A stretch of DNA of 64,000 bases from Galactobacillus timonensis (GCF_900240265.1 NZ_LT964739.1:702564-766563), one strand, 5' to 3'. Positions 19,782-29,787 are shown, counted from the stretch's first letter. A program made the numbers and translations. The notes: generated by a model not told the origin, from the letters alone.

Positions 19782-20780
19782 ATGAAACAATCATTTGGGA
19801 CCATTAAAGGGGCACCGGTCACCCTTTATGAACTGGAAAATGAATTTCTGGTTCTCAAAGTCATGAATTACGGAGCGACAGTCGTATCCATTATCGATAA
19901 AGCGACCGGTATCGATATCGTTAAAGGCTATGATTCCGCCGAAGAATACTACAAGGGCACGGCCCATCTCGGCGCCTTCGTCGGCCGTACAGCAAACCGT
20001 ACACGCAACGCGCAGTTCAAACTGAACGGGAGCACGTATCATATCACGGCCAATGAACACGGTGTAACCAACCTCCATGGCGGCGAAGGCTTCGATAAGA
20101 AGATGTACAGCGTCGAAGAAGGAGAAAACAGCGTACGATTCACCCGCATCTCACCGGATGGTGAAGAAGGCTATCCAGGCAATATGCATGTGGCCGTTAC
20201 CTATACATTGAATGGCCGCACGATTGAGATGAAGGCGGAAGCTGTCAGTGACGAAGATACGCTCTTTGCGATCACGAACCACAACTACTACAACCTGGAT
20301 GGCAGCGATTCGATTCTGGATCATACGCTCAAGATCAATGCCGGAACCTATTCACCCAATGATGATCTGAGCATTTCTCTGGATACATGTCTGCCGGTGG
20401 CGGGTACGCCTTTTGATTTCCGGACAGGAAAGAAGCTTGGCACCGATATCAACGCAGACGTGGAACAGATTCAGAAGTTCCGCGGTTACGACCATCACTT
20501 TGAGATTGAAGGAACAGGGATGCGCACCTTTGCCGAGTTAACGGGAAAGAAGCTGAAGCTTACGGTTGCCTCGGATCTGCCGGGCATGCACATGTATACA
20601 GCCAACTTCCTCGATATCATCGGCAAGAATGGCATTGAGAGCGGTCCGCATAGCGCCGTATGCATCGAGCCGGAATATTATCCCAATGCGATCAATTATC
20701 CCGGCATTGAACCGAAGCCGGTTCTTGAAGCCGGAATGCATGGGGAATCGAACATTACATGGACCATTGAAGAACTCTGA
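19782..20780 (+). CDS. galM: Aldose 1-epimerase (galactose mutarotase)
   Basis: Interconverts alpha and beta anomers of aldoses. 332 residues. Family motifs: GAFVGRTANRTRNAQF (substrate Arg), FAITNHNYYNLDG (catalytic-region His/Asn) and the C-terminal IEPEYYPNAINYPG carrying the catalytic Glu. SD aggag 9 nt before ATG. Single gene with its own promoter and terminator between the two leftward origin blocks. Confidence 0.93.
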   Translation: MKQSFGTIKGAPVTLYELENEFLVLKVMNYGATVVSIIDKATGIDIVKGYDSAEEYYKGTAHLGAFVGRTANRTRNAQFKLNGSTYHITANEHGVTNLHGGEGFDKKMYSVEEGENSVRFTRISPDGEEGYPGNMHVAVTYTLNGRTIEMKAEAVSDEDTLFAITNHNYYNLDGSDSILDHTLKINAGTYSPNDDLSISLDTCLPVAGTPFDFRTGKKLGTDINADVEQIQKFRGYDHHFEIEGTGMRTFAELTGKKLKLTVASDLPGMHMYTANFLDIIGKNGIESGPHSAVCIEPEYYPNAINYPGIEPKPVLEAGMHGESNITWTIEEL

Positions 20781-20808
20781 GGCGGAAGATCATTCCGCCT
20801 TTTCTTTT
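20781..20808 (+). terminator. Terminator of galM
   Basis: Stem ggcggaa (20781-20787) / ttccgcc (20793-20799), then ttttctttt, directly after the stop codon. Confidence 0.9.
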
Positions 20809-20832
20809 CCGGTTATGGAGAGGGAGATGAAA

Positions 20833-20856
20833 TAAAAAGGACTGCCGCAGCAGTCC
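20833..20856 (-). terminator. Terminator of the rpmH-rnpA-yidC-jag operon
   Basis: Minus-strand stem ggactgc (20856-20850) / gcagtcc (20845-20839) followed by tttttattt, 12 nt after the jag stop. Confidence 0.88.
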
Positions 20857-20868
20857 GGTGAATCATTG

Positions 20869-21603
20869 TTATTCCGCTTCGTCTGCCGTATCTTCCGGTT
20901 CCTCAGAATTCTGATCCGGAACATACTTGATGACAACGTGACGATCTGCGCCCTGACCTTCCGATTCGGTCGAAATGTTATGCCACTTGTTCAGAGCTCT
21001 GTGGATTGCCTTGCGCTCATCATTCGGCATCGGATCCAGCGCCGCATCTACATGGGAGCGCTGCACCTGCTTCGCCGTACGGCGAGCCATCGACGCAAGC
21101 TTGTGATACCGGTCTTCCTTGTAGTAGTTGACGTCGATCAGAACATCAATACGGGCATGGAAGTGGGAATTCACAGCGGCACGCACAACAGCGTTGAACG
21201 CATCCAGCGTCTTGCCCTGGCGGCCGATCAGAACCGCATTGTTATCGGCACCGAGATTGACAATATACTGACCGTCCTTCACTTCGATGGCCGCATCCGC
21301 ATCCAGTTCAATGCCCTCAAAGAAATTTCCCAGATAATCAAACAGGAAATCCTTCACATCACTCTCGCTGTAGTTTCTTCTGGAAGAAGGTGTTTCCTCT
21401 TCTTCCGGTTCGATCACGGCTTCTTCTTCGATTTCTTCTTCAACTTCCGGAACATCCGCTTCAATCGTTACCGAAGCACCAAGGCCAAGGACACCTTTCT
21501 TTTCTTCAACGACGGTATAGGTGATGGTTTCCTTGTCGCAGCCCAGTTCCTGTGCCGCAAGCTCCAGTGCCTCATCCAGAGACTTAGCTGTAAATGAACT
21601 CAT
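20869..21603 (-). CDS. jag: Jag/KhpB (EloR) RNA-binding protein
   Basis: 244 residues: Jag-N domain (1-50, EEKKGVLGLGA), a long acidic linker (about 50-75), KH-II domain with GRQGKTLDA (GxxG type) and R3H domain (NDERKAIHRALNKW). In Gram-positives it binds RNA with KhpA and affects cell elongation. Always next to yidC; here the ATG overlaps the yidC stop (ATGA). Acidic C-terminal tail. Confidence 0.94.
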   Translation of the reverse strand: MSSFTAKSLDEALELAAQELGCDKETITYTVVEEKKGVLGLGASVTIEADVPEVEEEIEEEAVIEPEEEETPSSRRNYSESDVKDFLFDYLGNFFEGIELDADAAIEVKDGQYIVNLGADNNAVLIGRQGKTLDAFNAVVRAAVNSHFHARIDVLIDVNYYKEDRYHKLASMARRTAKQVQRSHVDAALDPMPNDERKAIHRALNKWHNISTESEGQGADRHVVIKYVPDQNSEEPEDTADEAE

Positions 21604-22523
21604 TTTCCTTCAGCCTCCTTTGCATTGCGAGAATCAATGACCTTCTGCACAATCAGCGTCTTAACGATCGTAACAGCAGAATAGATTGCCCAGTACACGG
21701 ACATGGCTGCCGGCCACATCAGACCGAAGACAAGGATCAGCGCGAACATATACCACTGCATGATCTTGGTCTGCGTATTGGCTGTAGGCTCCTGCGGCTT
21801 GCGGTGATGCTTCGCAGCTTCCGCTTCCGCCTTCTTCTTGTTGATCCACATCGGCAGATTCATGGACAGATACTGCAGAACTGCCATGATCACGAAGAGG
21901 AAGATATATCCCCAGCGTCCGCTCGACTTGATGCCGGCCAAGATCGTCGTATCCAGCGACATCGAACCGACCGTTGCCGTACGTACGGAAGAGGCACGCT
22001 GTACCGCCTGATACATGGCAATGATGATCGGGAACTGAATGAACTGAACGACCATCGTTCCCATCGGGTTCACTTTGTATTTGCTGTAGAGATTCTGCAT
22101 CTCCTGCGCCATCCGCATGCGGCTCGCATCATCGTCGCGTCCCTCATACTTGCGCTGAATCTTCTCCAGCTCCGGCTGCAGCATCTGCATCTTCTGCATA
22201 CCGATCTGGGACGGAAGCGTAATGACAAGGAGAACTGCATTGACAAGAATCGTCGTAAGAGAGATTGCCGCAATAACACCCGTCTTCGTGGCAAGGTTGT
22301 TGATCAGCCAGGCAAGCGGCCAGACAAACAGAGCAGAGAACCAGTTCTCATCGCTCATAATCTGCGAGAACGTAGTTGATTCGGTAATCTGTTTGATCGC
22401 TCCGCTTTCATCGGTAGGTACACGGCATCCCGACAGCATCACGGCGCATACAAGCACCACGCTGACGAGGAGTAATTTCTTCATCCAAGGCTTATGGTTC
22501 ATCATCTGGCTCCAATCGGTCAT
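21600..22523 (-). CDS. yidC: Membrane protein insertase YidC/OxaA
   Basis: 307 residues. A lipoprotein-type signal (KLLLVSVVLVCAVMLSGC) gives lipidation at the LSGC Cys, typical of Gram-positive YidC1. The five-TM core follows, including KTGVIAAISLTTILVNAV, PIIIAMYQAVQRA and the C-terminal KKKAEAEAAKHHRK loop. Start at 22523 preferred because it overlaps the rnpA stop by 4 nt; a later Met (MNHKPWMKK) is also possible. Confidence 0.94.
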   Translation of the reverse strand: MTDWSQMMNHKPWMKKLLLVSVVLVCAVMLSGCRVPTDESGAIKQITESTTFSQIMSDENWFSALFVWPLAWLINNLATKTGVIAAISLTTILVNAVLLVITLPSQIGMQKMQMLQPELEKIQRKYEGRDDDASRMRMAQEMQNLYSKYKVNPMGTMVVQFIQFPIIIAMYQAVQRASSVRTATVGSMSLDTTILAGIKSSGRWGYIFLFVIMAVLQYLSMNLPMWINKKKAEAEAAKHHRKPQEPTANTQTKIMQWYMFALILVFGLMWPAAMSVYWAIYSAVTIVKTLIVQKVIDSRNAKEAEGK

Positions 22524-22858
22524 ATCGACAACATTTTAGCTTTATACAGTAGTTTTTCCAAGCTGTTTTTATTGGCGGCATAGTCCAGGTCCTTATACCC
22601 GAAACGAAGGATAATGACTCCGTCCATCGGGCAGCTGGAAAAGTCGACCAGATCCTGGCACATCATCCGCACCTGGCGCTTATACAGGTTGCGGTCCACA
22701 GCGTGTCCGATCTTCTTCGGCAGAGAGATGCCGATGCGGGCCTCATCCTCTTTCTTCGACGTCGTATACAGCACAAAAGACGGGCAGACATATTTCTGAC
22801 CCTTGTGGATGATTGTCTGAAATTCCTGTGCCTTGCGTACTCTGTTTTTCTTCTTCAT
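22520..22858 (-). CDS. rnpA: Ribonuclease P protein component
   Basis: 112 residues. Basic protein that binds RNase P RNA for 5' processing of tRNA. Contains KKNRVRKAQEF at the N-terminus and the RNR-type motif AVDRNLYKRQVRMM. Lies between rpmH and yidC as in most bacteria. A hairpin with a T-run is present between rpmH and this gene. Confidence 0.94.
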   Translation of the reverse strand: MKKKNRVRKAQEFQTIIHKGQKYVCPSFVLYTTSKKEDEARIGISLPKKIGHAVDRNLYKRQVRMMCQDLVDFSSCPMDGVIILRFGYKDLDYAANKNSLEKLLYKAKMLSI

Positions 22859-22881
22859 ACATTCAACAAAAGTAATGCTAT

Positions 22882-22903
22882 AAAAAAAGCCGCCGACCGG
22901 CGG
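22882..22903 (-). terminator. Hairpin with T-run between rpmH and rnpA
   Basis: Minus-strand stem ccgccg/cggcgg region (22903-22889) followed by seven T (22888-22882). Located just 7 nt after the rpmH stop and 24 nt before the rnpA start, inside the operon. It can act as a partial terminator that makes rpmH more abundant than rnpA-yidC-jag. Confidence 0.8.
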
Positions 22904-22909
22904 TTTTCC

Positions 22910-23056
22910 TTAAGCAGAGAGAACAGCTCTTCCCTTTGCTCTGCGTCTAGCTAAGACCTTGCGTCCGCCGGCTGTAGCCATACGTGCTCTGAAGCCGTGG
23001 GTCGCCTTGTTTTTTCTCTTAGACGGCTGGTATGTTCTTTTTGCGTTACGCTTCAT
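22910..23056 (-). CDS. rpmH: 50S ribosomal protein L34
   Basis: 48 residues, too short for ordinary ORF calling: [20 protein letters not shown] followed by [20 protein letters not shown] and KGRAVLSA. This is full-length L34. SD ggaggtg upstream. First gene of the rpmH-rnpA-yidC-jag operon, with a strong promoter at 23095-23123. The operon points towards dnaA instead of away from it. Confidence 0.97.
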   Translation of the reverse strand: MKRNAKRTYQPSKRKNKATHGFRARMATAGGRKVLARRRAKGRAVLSA

Positions 23057-23094
23057 TCATGCCACCTCCATTTTTATAGAACAATCGCGCATTA

Positions 23095-23123
23095 ATGATA
23101 TACGCCGCATAAGTAAAAGTCAA
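23095..23123 (-). promoter_or_regulatory. rpmH operon promoter
   Basis: Minus-strand -35 TTGACT (23123-23118), 17-bp spacer, -10 TATCAT (23100-23095); 10 of 12 consensus positions. Confidence 0.8.
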
Positions 23124-23248
23124 ACCGCATTTTTCAACCTTACAAGTGACCGGCGAGAAAGCCCAAGTACTTCAGCTTTGGGATGAAAGCCGGCCATACC
23201 AACGGATGTACTGTTTCTGCTTCATATCTTATAATTGGAAGCGTAGAG

Positions 23249-24409
23249 ATGCGGGGATTTAAGTTCAGATTAGAGCCAAATGAAACACAGAAGAAGCAGA
23301 TTCAGGAAACACTTGATTCTGCTCGTTTTGTGTATAATCGGTTTCTGGATCTGAACGAGTATGCGTATCAGACTGAAGGCGTACATCTTTCGTATGCGAT
23401 GATGTGCTCACTCTTGACGGATCTGAAGCAGGACCCGGAATGTCCGTGGCTGAAGCAGGCCGATAGTATGGCACTGCAGACAGCGCTGAAAGACTTGGAT
23501 GAAGCGTTTCAGAATTTCTTTGCCGGCCGAGCAAAGTATCCGAAGTTCAAGAAAAAGAAGCGCGCTTATAAGTCTGCATATCATACACGCAATCAGAATG
23601 GCAGTATTCAGATCATCGACAAGCGTCATGTAAAACTCCCGAAGCTCGGCGTTGTCCGTGCCCGCATTTCGAGGTTTCCGCATGGAGTGATTAAGAATGC
23701 GTCGATCTCACTGACAGCAGCGGGTAAATACGAAGTCTCCTTCTGCGTAGATGAAATTGCAGTCCCGAAGAAATCCGCCGGCGGAGAGATCGCCATTGAT
23801 ATAGGGCTTGCAGAGTTTTATACCGACTCGAAAGGCCGTACGGTTGAGAATCCACACATTCTTGCAAAGTTCAGTAAAAAGCTTGCCAAAGAACAGCGCA
23901 GGCTTTCCCGCATGTATGAAGCAGCGAAGAAAGCGGGAAAGAAGCTGAGTGACTGCAAAAACTATCAGAAGCAGCGGATCAAAGTTGCGAAGATCCATGA
24001 ACGCATTGCCAACACCAGAAACGACTTTCTGCAGAAGCAGAGCACAGCATTAGCTGATGAAAACCAAATCATCTATGCCGAGCATTTGAACATCTGCGGA
24101 ATGGTCAAAAATCACAAGCTGGCAAAGGCAATTTCGGATGCGGGCTGGAGTGCGTTCTTTCAGATGCTGGAATACAAAGTGACAGAACGTAACGGCTTTT
24201 TGATCAAAGTCGATACGTTCTATCCAAGCTCGCAGAGCTGTCATACGTGCGGGTATAAGAACCCGGCAGTGAAAGATCTGAACGTGCGGAAATGGATCTG
24301 TCCACAGTGCGGAACAGCACATGATCGGGATCAGAATGCCGCACGAAATATCCTTGCCGAAGGGATCAGAATCTTCAATGAACCGCAGACTGCGATTTCT
24401 GTAGTCTGA
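23249..24409 (+). CDS. tnpB: TnpB RNA-guided nuclease (OrfB_IS605)
   Basis: 386 residues from ATG at 23249 (MRGFKFRLEPNETQKKQI). RuvC-like catalytic residues are all present: D184 (IAIDIGLAEF), E278 (IIYAEHLNI) and D361 (HDRDQNAARN). The zinc-finger pairs are CHTCG and CPQCG. So the enzyme looks intact. TnpB proteins cut DNA guided by an omega RNA from the element's 3' end and favour retention of the element. An upstream in-frame start at 23183 has no family similarity and was rejected. Confidence 0.93.
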   Translation: MRGFKFRLEPNETQKKQIQETLDSARFVYNRFLDLNEYAYQTEGVHLSYAMMCSLLTDLKQDPECPWLKQADSMALQTALKDLDEAFQNFFAGRAKYPKFKKKKRAYKSAYHTRNQNGSIQIIDKRHVKLPKLGVVRARISRFPHGVIKNASISLTAAGKYEVSFCVDEIAVPKKSAGGEIAIDIGLAEFYTDSKGRTVENPHILAKFSKKLAKEQRRLSRMYEAAKKAGKKLSDCKNYQKQRIKVAKIHERIANTRNDFLQKQSTALADENQIIYAEHLNICGMVKNHKLAKAISDAGWSAFFQMLEYKVTERNGFLIKVDTFYPSSQSCHTCGYKNPAVKDLNVRKWICPQCGTAHDRDQNAARNILAEGIRIFNEPQTAISVV

Positions 24410-24529
24410 AACATATCTGTACCGTGGGGCACACGGGAAGTAACGCTTGCAAAGAGAGCGTAAGACGACACAATGCCGTAGTTCTCAGCGAAGCAAGAAT
24501 CCCACAGGCTTTAGTCGTGGGAGTGTCAA
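24380..24529 (+). ncRNA. Candidate omega (right-end) RNA of TnpB
   Basis: The 3' end of tnpB and the 120 nt after it form several hairpins and end with the conserved right-end stem and gtgtcaa. In known IS605 systems the omega RNA scaffold covers this segment and the guide is the host sequence directly downstream (here starting about 24530, aatacatcgatataatac). Boundaries are inferred by analogy. Confidence 0.55.
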
Positions 24530-24573
24530 AATACATCGATATAATACTAGAGATATCGAAAGGAGGCATACCG

Positions 24574-25482
24574 ATGCAGGGTGGATTCATGAGTTTTGTA
24601 CTGCTGGTCGTATTGGTTTATATGATTTTCCGTACCGCTACACTGGGAATGCGGACAAAGAAAAATCAGGACATGATCAAGATTCTCAACCAGATGGATG
24701 AGCCGGAAGAGTTTTATAAAGAGGCTGATGCCTATATTGAGGCAAACAAGGATCCTGAATTTACCCAGAAAGTAGCCGTCCTGCGTCTGTTTGCGGATGC
24801 GGCCTATGACCACGACGATCTGTTTCTGAAACATCTTGAGGAACTGGACCTCAATCAGCTTCTCGACATTGGCAAAAAAAAGAAGGACGGCTTCTCGCAG
24901 AATGAGGATTCCTTCTTCTATCTCTATCTTGCCATCCCGAACATTCTTGAATCCAAAGGAAAGACAGGCCTCGACGCAAAACTTGTCGAAAAGATGGATG
25001 CCTACAAAGAGCGGCTTTCCAGAACCATGCTGGTGGCGATGAACAACTCGCTGCATGCTTACTATAACAAGGAAGGCGACCTTGGCCTTGCCTTCGATCA
25101 GTCTGTACTGGATGGCGATTATGCCCAGTACACCTACAGCAAGCAGCTGGTAGGTCTGTACAAGCAAATGATTGAAGCCAAGTACACTCGGCTGGCACGT
25201 GACCGCGGCGATACGGAAGCCGCCGCCACCTACGTCGACGATCTGAAGCACTTTTCTTCGTCCCGTCTTGGCAAGCGTTGGCTGAGTGAATTCCATCTCG
25301 ACGATCTCATTGAAGTTGATGAGACGAAGGATGACGCTGACGAAGCCGCAACAGATGCCGCAGAAGAAACTGCCGATGAAGCAGCGACCGAAGAAACGAA
25401 CGATGAAACCACTGCTGCCGCAGAAACAAAAACCGCTGACGACACAGATATTAATAAGGATACGGAACAGGATAACAAATGA
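24574..25482 (+). CDS. Membrane-anchored protein of unknown function upstream of pth
   Basis: 302 residues from ATG at 24574, set by aggagg 7 nt upstream. One N-terminal membrane helix (about residues 4-22, FMSFVLLVVLVYMIFRTATL), then a helical cytoplasmic-type domain (TPR-like spacing of charged helices, about 30-235), then a highly acidic Ala/Thr/Glu/Asp tail (about 240-302). I do not recognise the family. Overlaps pth by 4 nt, so it is translated with pth. A TATAAT at 24540-24545 lies just outside the tnpB element end. Confidence 0.85.
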   Translation: MQGGFMSFVLLVVLVYMIFRTATLGMRTKKNQDMIKILNQMDEPEEFYKEADAYIEANKDPEFTQKVAVLRLFADAAYDHDDLFLKHLEELDLNQLLDIGKKKKDGFSQNEDSFFYLYLAIPNILESKGKTGLDAKLVEKMDAYKERLSRTMLVAMNNSLHAYYNKEGDLGLAFDQSVLDGDYAQYTYSKQLVGLYKQMIEAKYTRLARDRGDTEAAATYVDDLKHFSSSRLGKRWLSEFHLDDLIEVDETKDDADEAATDAAEETADEAATEETNDETTAAAETKTADDTDINKDTEQDNK

Positions 25483-26063
25483 AACTGATTGCAGGACTGG
25501 GAAATCCGGGGAAGGAATACGCCAAGACCCGCCACAATAGCGGCTGGATCGCCATCGACAGACTGGCAGAGACACTGAACGTCTCTATTTCGACAGAGAA
25601 CTGGAATGCCCTTGTCACGAAGACTACGGTCCATGGGGAACAGGTCATTCTGATGAAGCCGCTGACCTACATGAATGAAAGCGGGATCGCCGTTCAGCAG
25701 GCGGTCCATTTCTACCACATTGATCCAAAGGACATTCTGATTCTTCATGACGACATGGACCTGCCCGTAGGTACGGTACGCATCCGTGAAAAAGGAAGCT
25801 CGGGCGGCCAGAAAGGGATGCAGTCCATCATTGATGCCCTCTCCACCAACGCCATACCCCGCGTACGCATTGGTGTCGGCCACAGTAAGGCCGGCGAACA
25901 TGATCTCGTACCGAACTGGGTATTGTCCGGCGTACCGAAGGAATTGCAGAGCGAATATGATGCGGCCATTGCCGATGCCGCCAAAGCCGCAGAACTATGG
26001 GTTTATGAGCCGCTCGATAAAGTCATGAACCAGTGCAACCGCAAACCGAAACAGGAGAAGTAA
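25479..26063 (+). CDS. pth: Peptidyl-tRNA hydrolase
   Basis: Recycles peptidyl-tRNAs released from stalled ribosomes. 194 residues; MKLIAGLGNPGKEY, catalytic His in KTRHNSGW, PLTYMNESG, and the Asp in HDDMDLPVG. Start overlaps the upstream gene (ATGA). Followed by mfd 9 nt later, the common Firmicutes pth-mfd order. Confidence 0.96.
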   Translation: MKLIAGLGNPGKEYAKTRHNSGWIAIDRLAETLNVSISTENWNALVTKTTVHGEQVILMKPLTYMNESGIAVQQAVHFYHIDPKDILILHDDMDLPVGTVRIREKGSSGGQKGMQSIIDALSTNAIPRVRIGVGHSKAGEHDLVPNWVLSGVPKELQSEYDAAIADAAKAAELWVYEPLDKVMNQCNRKPKQEK

Positions 26064-26072
26064 ACCAAAGGC

Positions 26073-29000
26073 ATGGAAGATAAGAAAACAATGCCGCCGG
26101 TACTGCGCCGGATCCTGAAAAACAACGCAGCCGTCGACCAGCTCAACCACAACAAAGGACCTCTTCCCATGGTCTCCTACATGGAAGAAGCGATGGTCCT
26201 TGCGGAAAGCTGGATCGAACATCCCCGCAGTATCCTCGTAGTCAAGGAAAATCTCTATCACGCGCAGCGTCTCTACGAAAGACTAGCCACCCTCCTGCCG
26301 GAGAGTGCCTGCGCGCTTTTCAGCGCGGATGAATCTCTCCGGGTGGAGGCCATAGCTGTTTCTCCGGAGATGAGGGCCAATCAGATTGAGACACTCAGCA
26401 GCCTGCTGGAGAAACCGGATCAGATTGTTGTCACTTCACCAAGCGGGTTTCTGCGGCTGCTGTCGACGCCGGAAACCTTCCGTGATGCGTGCATCCATCT
26501 GAAGGCCGGTGATACCTGCGACATGGAAGAGCTGAAACGGAAACTGCGAGCCGGCGGTTATTTTCAGGCTTCGCACATCGATCAGCCGCTGAGCTTTGCC
26601 AGCCGTGGCGGCATTGTGGATGTTTATTCCATCAACTATGAAAATCCGGTCCGTATCGAATTCTTTGGTGATGAAATCGACTCTATCCGCTACTTCAGCG
26701 CCGATACGCAGAGTACCATTGCCCCTTTGCAGGAAGTACGGATTGTTCCGGCTTCTTCCTTTCTTCTGAGTGATGCCCAGGTCAAAGAGATTCTCACCAG
26801 AGCACGGGCAATGCTCGAAGATAAAAAGGAAGTAATCCATTCCGGATCGATTGAAAATGACCTCGAAATGATTGAGGAAGGAATGCGGGATCAGAGACTG
26901 TACCCCTATTCCGCCTTCCTGTCTTCGCCAGCCGGCATCTGGGACTATCTGGATCATCCCCAGATCGTGTACAGCGATGTTTCGCGCATCGAAACCAACG
27001 CCAAGCATCTGCTTGATGAGTCGGTCGCCTACATTCAGGAAATGGTCGAGGAAGAAAAGCTGCTGCCGAAGTTTTCCGTATGGCATGAACTGTCCCGGGC
27101 AGCGCAGGGATGTTCCTCGATTGAAGAAGATCCTTACGCGGAAAACACCTCGAATCTTGAACCGGTTCATCTGCCCAATGAGCCGCTTAGCGTCAAGCTG
27201 CGCATCCTTCTCAACGGCAGCACCGTCGTCTTCGCCCTCAATGAAAAAGAGGAAAACCGGCTCAGGGACCAGTGCAAAGAAGATGAAATCATCCTCTATG
27301 AAACCGACGGCACAAAGGATCTCGTCGAAGGCAGCTTCAACATCCTCCACGATCCGCTGGCCGAAGGCATCCATGACCCGGTTCATGACATTACGATTGT
27401 TACGAGTGAGGAGCTGTTTGAGATTCATCATCACTCGGGACGCTATGAGCGCAAGTTCCGCAGCGCCGAAGTCATTCACAGTTTTGAAGACCTCGAACCC
27501 GGTGATTATGTCGTCCATTCCCAGTACGGCGTCGGCCAGTATATGGGAATTGTTACCCGGGAAATACAGGGTACCAAGCGCGACTTCCTCCATATCATCT
27601 ACCGCGGCAACGGGGAGCTGTATGTTCCACTGGAACAGTTCCGCCTCGTCCGTAAATTCGTATCCAGCGCCGGCGTCGTTCCGCGTCTCAACAAGCTCGG
27701 TACCAACGAGTGGGAAAAGACGAAGAAGCGCCTCGAAGAAAATGTCAACCAGGTCGCGGACCGTCTCGTCAATCTTTACGCCGTTCGTACGGAACATATC
27801 GGTCACGCGTTCCAGAAGGATTCGCCGCTCCAGGAACAGTTTGAAAACAACTTTGAATATGAACTGACGCCGGACCAGGCCGCTGCCGTCGCCGATGTAA
27901 AGGCAGACATGGAATCCAACAAGCCGATGGACCGCCTCGTCTGCGGCGATGTCGGTTTTGGAAAGACAGAGGTCGCAATCCGTGCCGCCTTCAAGGCCGT
28001 TGCGGAAAACAAGCAGGTCGCCGTCCTCTGCCCGACAACGATTCTTGCGGAGCAACATGTAAAAACCTTTTCCAAACGCTTTGAAGGTTTTCCGTTTACG
28101 ATTCGGGCCCTCGACCGTTATGTGCCGGAAGAAAAGGTAAAGGAAACACTCAGAGGACTCAAAGACGGAACGGTTGACATTATTATCGGTACGCATCGTC
28201 TGCTTTCCAAAGACGTCCAGTTCCATGACCTAGGTCTTCTGGTCGTCGATGAGGAGCAGCGCTTCGGCGTAATGCAGAAGGAAAAGATCAAGGAAATCAA
28301 GGAGGGCGTCGACGTCCTCACCCTTTCTGCGACTCCGATTCCACGTACTCTGCAGATGTCTCTTGTCGGCATCCGCTCCATGTCCCAGCTCGAGACACCT
28401 CCCAACAACCGCTACAATGTACAGACCTATGTCGTTGAAAAGAATCAGTCACTGATCGTGGATGCGATTGAAAAGGAACTGGCACGCGACGGACAGGTGT
28501 TCTATCTCTATAACAATATCGATAACATTACAGCCGTTGCCCGCAATCTGCAGGTCGCAATTCCCGATGCCAGGATCGGCGTCGCCCATGGTCGCATGGA
28601 CCGGGAAACAATCGAAGATGTCATGATGCAGTTTACGCGCCACGAAATCAATGTCCTCGTATGTACGACGATCATTGAAAACGGCATCGATATCCCGAAT
28701 GCCAATACGATCATCATCGACAATGCCCAGAACTTCGGACTCGCCCAGATGTATCAGATCAAGGGCAGAGTCGGAAGAAGTGACCGCATCGCCTACGCCT
28801 ACCTCATGACTCCGCCCCGTCGCCAGCTCAATGAAACAGCCGAAAAGCGTCTGCAGGCCGTAAAGGAATTTGCCCAGCTGGGAAGCGGCTACCGCATCGC
28901 GATGCGCGACCTGACGATCCGCGGCGCTGGCGATCTGCTTGGTGAAAATCAGTCCGGATTTATCGACACCGTAGGCATCGACATGTACATCGAAATGCTG

Positions 29001-29516
29001 GAGCAGGCCATCCAGAGACGTCAGGGCAAACAACCTGAAAAGCAGGAAACGATCCGCCACGCCATGACCTCAACGACAAGCTATATTCCGAAGGAATTTG
29101 CGCCGGATGACTACGATAAGATTTCGATGTACCAGAATATTGATGCGCTGCACTCGGTTCAGGAGCTGGAATCTTATAAGAAAGAAGTCACCGATCAGTA
29201 CGGCCACCTGCCCAAAGAAGTCAATGAACTCTTCGAGAAACGGCGCCTCGACATTCTCGTCAACGATCCTGACGTCGAAAGCTACCGCGAAATTCAGGGC
29301 CATGGCCGCATAACGTTCAGCACCCTGTTTTCACAGAAGGTGGACGGCGTCAAGCTGTTCAAGATTATGACAGGCATATCGAAGGATCTGAATCTTCGCT
29401 ATACGGGGGGACGGATTCTGATCGATCTGCCCAAGACAGACGACGCCATCACCCTGGCCTGCAATGTCATTCAGCAGTCGAAGAAAGCATACAAGGAGAA
29501 AACCGATGCGGATTGA
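26073..29516 (+). CDS. mfd: Transcription-repair coupling factor
   Basis: 1147 residues. Frees RNA polymerase stalled at lesions and recruits UvrA. N-terminal UvrB-like module (about 1-330), RNAP-interacting CarD-like domain (about 470-560, [18 protein letters not shown]), RecG-like translocase with Walker [10 protein letters not shown] (from G625) and DEEQRFG, and the C-terminal TRCF domain. Full length. Ends 10 nt inside the next gene. Confidence 0.96.
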   Translation: MEDKKTMPPVLRRILKNNAAVDQLNHNKGPLPMVSYMEEAMVLAESWIEHPRSILVVKENLYHAQRLYERLATLLPESACALFSADESLRVEAIAVSPEMRANQIETLSSLLEKPDQIVVTSPSGFLRLLSTPETFRDACIHLKAGDTCDMEELKRKLRAGGYFQASHIDQPLSFASRGGIVDVYSINYENPVRIEFFGDEIDSIRYFSADTQSTIAPLQEVRIVPASSFLLSDAQVKEILTRARAMLEDKKEVIHSGSIENDLEMIEEGMRDQRLYPYSAFLSSPAGIWDYLDHPQIVYSDVSRIETNAKHLLDESVAYIQEMVEEEKLLPKFSVWHELSRAAQGCSSIEEDPYAENTSNLEPVHLPNEPLSVKLRILLNGSTVVFALNEKEENRLRDQCKEDEIILYETDGTKDLVEGSFNILHDPLAEGIHDPVHDITIVTSEELFEIHHHSGRYERKFRSAEVIHSFEDLEPGDYVVHSQYGVGQYMGIVTREIQGTKRDFLHIIYRGNGELYVPLEQFRLVRKFVSSAGVVPRLNKLGTNEWEKTKKRLEENVNQVADRLVNLYAVRTEHIGHAFQKDSPLQEQFENNFEYELTPDQAAAVADVKADMESNKPMDRLVCGDVGFGKTEVAIRAAFKAVAENKQVAVLCPTTILAEQHVKTFSKRFEGFPFTIRALDRYVPEEKVKETLRGLKDGTVDIIIGTHRLLSKDVQFHDLGLLVVDEEQRFGVMQKEKIKEIKEGVDVLTLSATPIPRTLQMSLVGIRSMSQLETPPNNRYNVQTYVVEKNQSLIVDAIEKELARDGQVFYLYNNIDNITAVARNLQVAIPDARIGVAHGRMDRETIEDVMMQFTRHEINVLVCTTIIENGIDIPNANTIIIDNAQNFGLAQMYQIKGRVGRSDRIAYAYLMTPPRRQLNETAEKRLQAVKEFAQLGSGYRIAMRDLTIRGAGDLLGENQSGFIDTVGIDMYIEMLEQAIQRRQGKQPEKQETIRHAMTSTTSYIPKEFAPDDYDKISMYQNIDALHSVQELESYKKEVTDQYGHLPKEVNELFEKRRLDILVNDPDVESYREIQGHGRITFSTLFSQKVDGVKLFKIMTGISKDLNLRYTGGRILIDLPKTDDAITLACNVIQQSKKAYKEKTDAD

Positions 29517-29787
29517 TAAGTATCTCAAAGTGTCGCGGATCATGAAGCGGCGCACCATATCAAGAGAGCTGGCCAAAAACCAGCGTGTCGAAATCAATGG
29601 AAGGCCAGTCAAGCCGAGTCACGAAGTCAACGTCGGCGACACGGTAGCCGTCACCTTTGGCCGTCGTAAGCTGACGGTCGTCGTAAAGTCACTGGACGAG
29701 GTGAAGAAGAAAGCCGATGCCGGCACAATGTATGAAGTGGTGTCGGAAGAACTGTTGCCTGAGACAGACGAAGACAGTGATATCTGA
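29506..29787 (+). CDS. rqcP: S4-domain protein RqcP (YabO/Hsp15-like)
   Basis: 93 residues from ATG at 29506 ([20 protein letters not shown]), SD aaggag at 29493. S4 domain with EINGRPVKPSHEVNVGD. In Bacillota this protein assists RqcH in ribosome quality control (Ala tailing). It overlaps the mfd end by 11 nt. In many Bacillota divIC follows directly; here a terminator and unrelated genes follow. Confidence 0.9.
   Translation: MRIDKYLKVSRIMKRRTISRELAKNQRVEINGRPVKPSHEVNVGDTVAVTFGRRKLTVVVKSLDEVKKKADAGTMYEVVSEELLPETDEDSDI

Larger units (their letters stand above)
23150..24529 (+). mobile_element. IS200/IS605-family element carrying only tnpB
   Basis: Left part has a compound hairpin: outer arms ccggc (23150-23154) / gccgg (23189-23193), inner cccaa / ttggg. 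The right end has the typical subterminal hairpin (cccac...gtggg, 24501-24521) and ends in gtgtcaa (24529). No Y1 transposase gene is present, so the element depends on a TnpA in trans or is a domesticated tnpB. Exact ends are inferred from hairpins. Confidence 0.8.
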
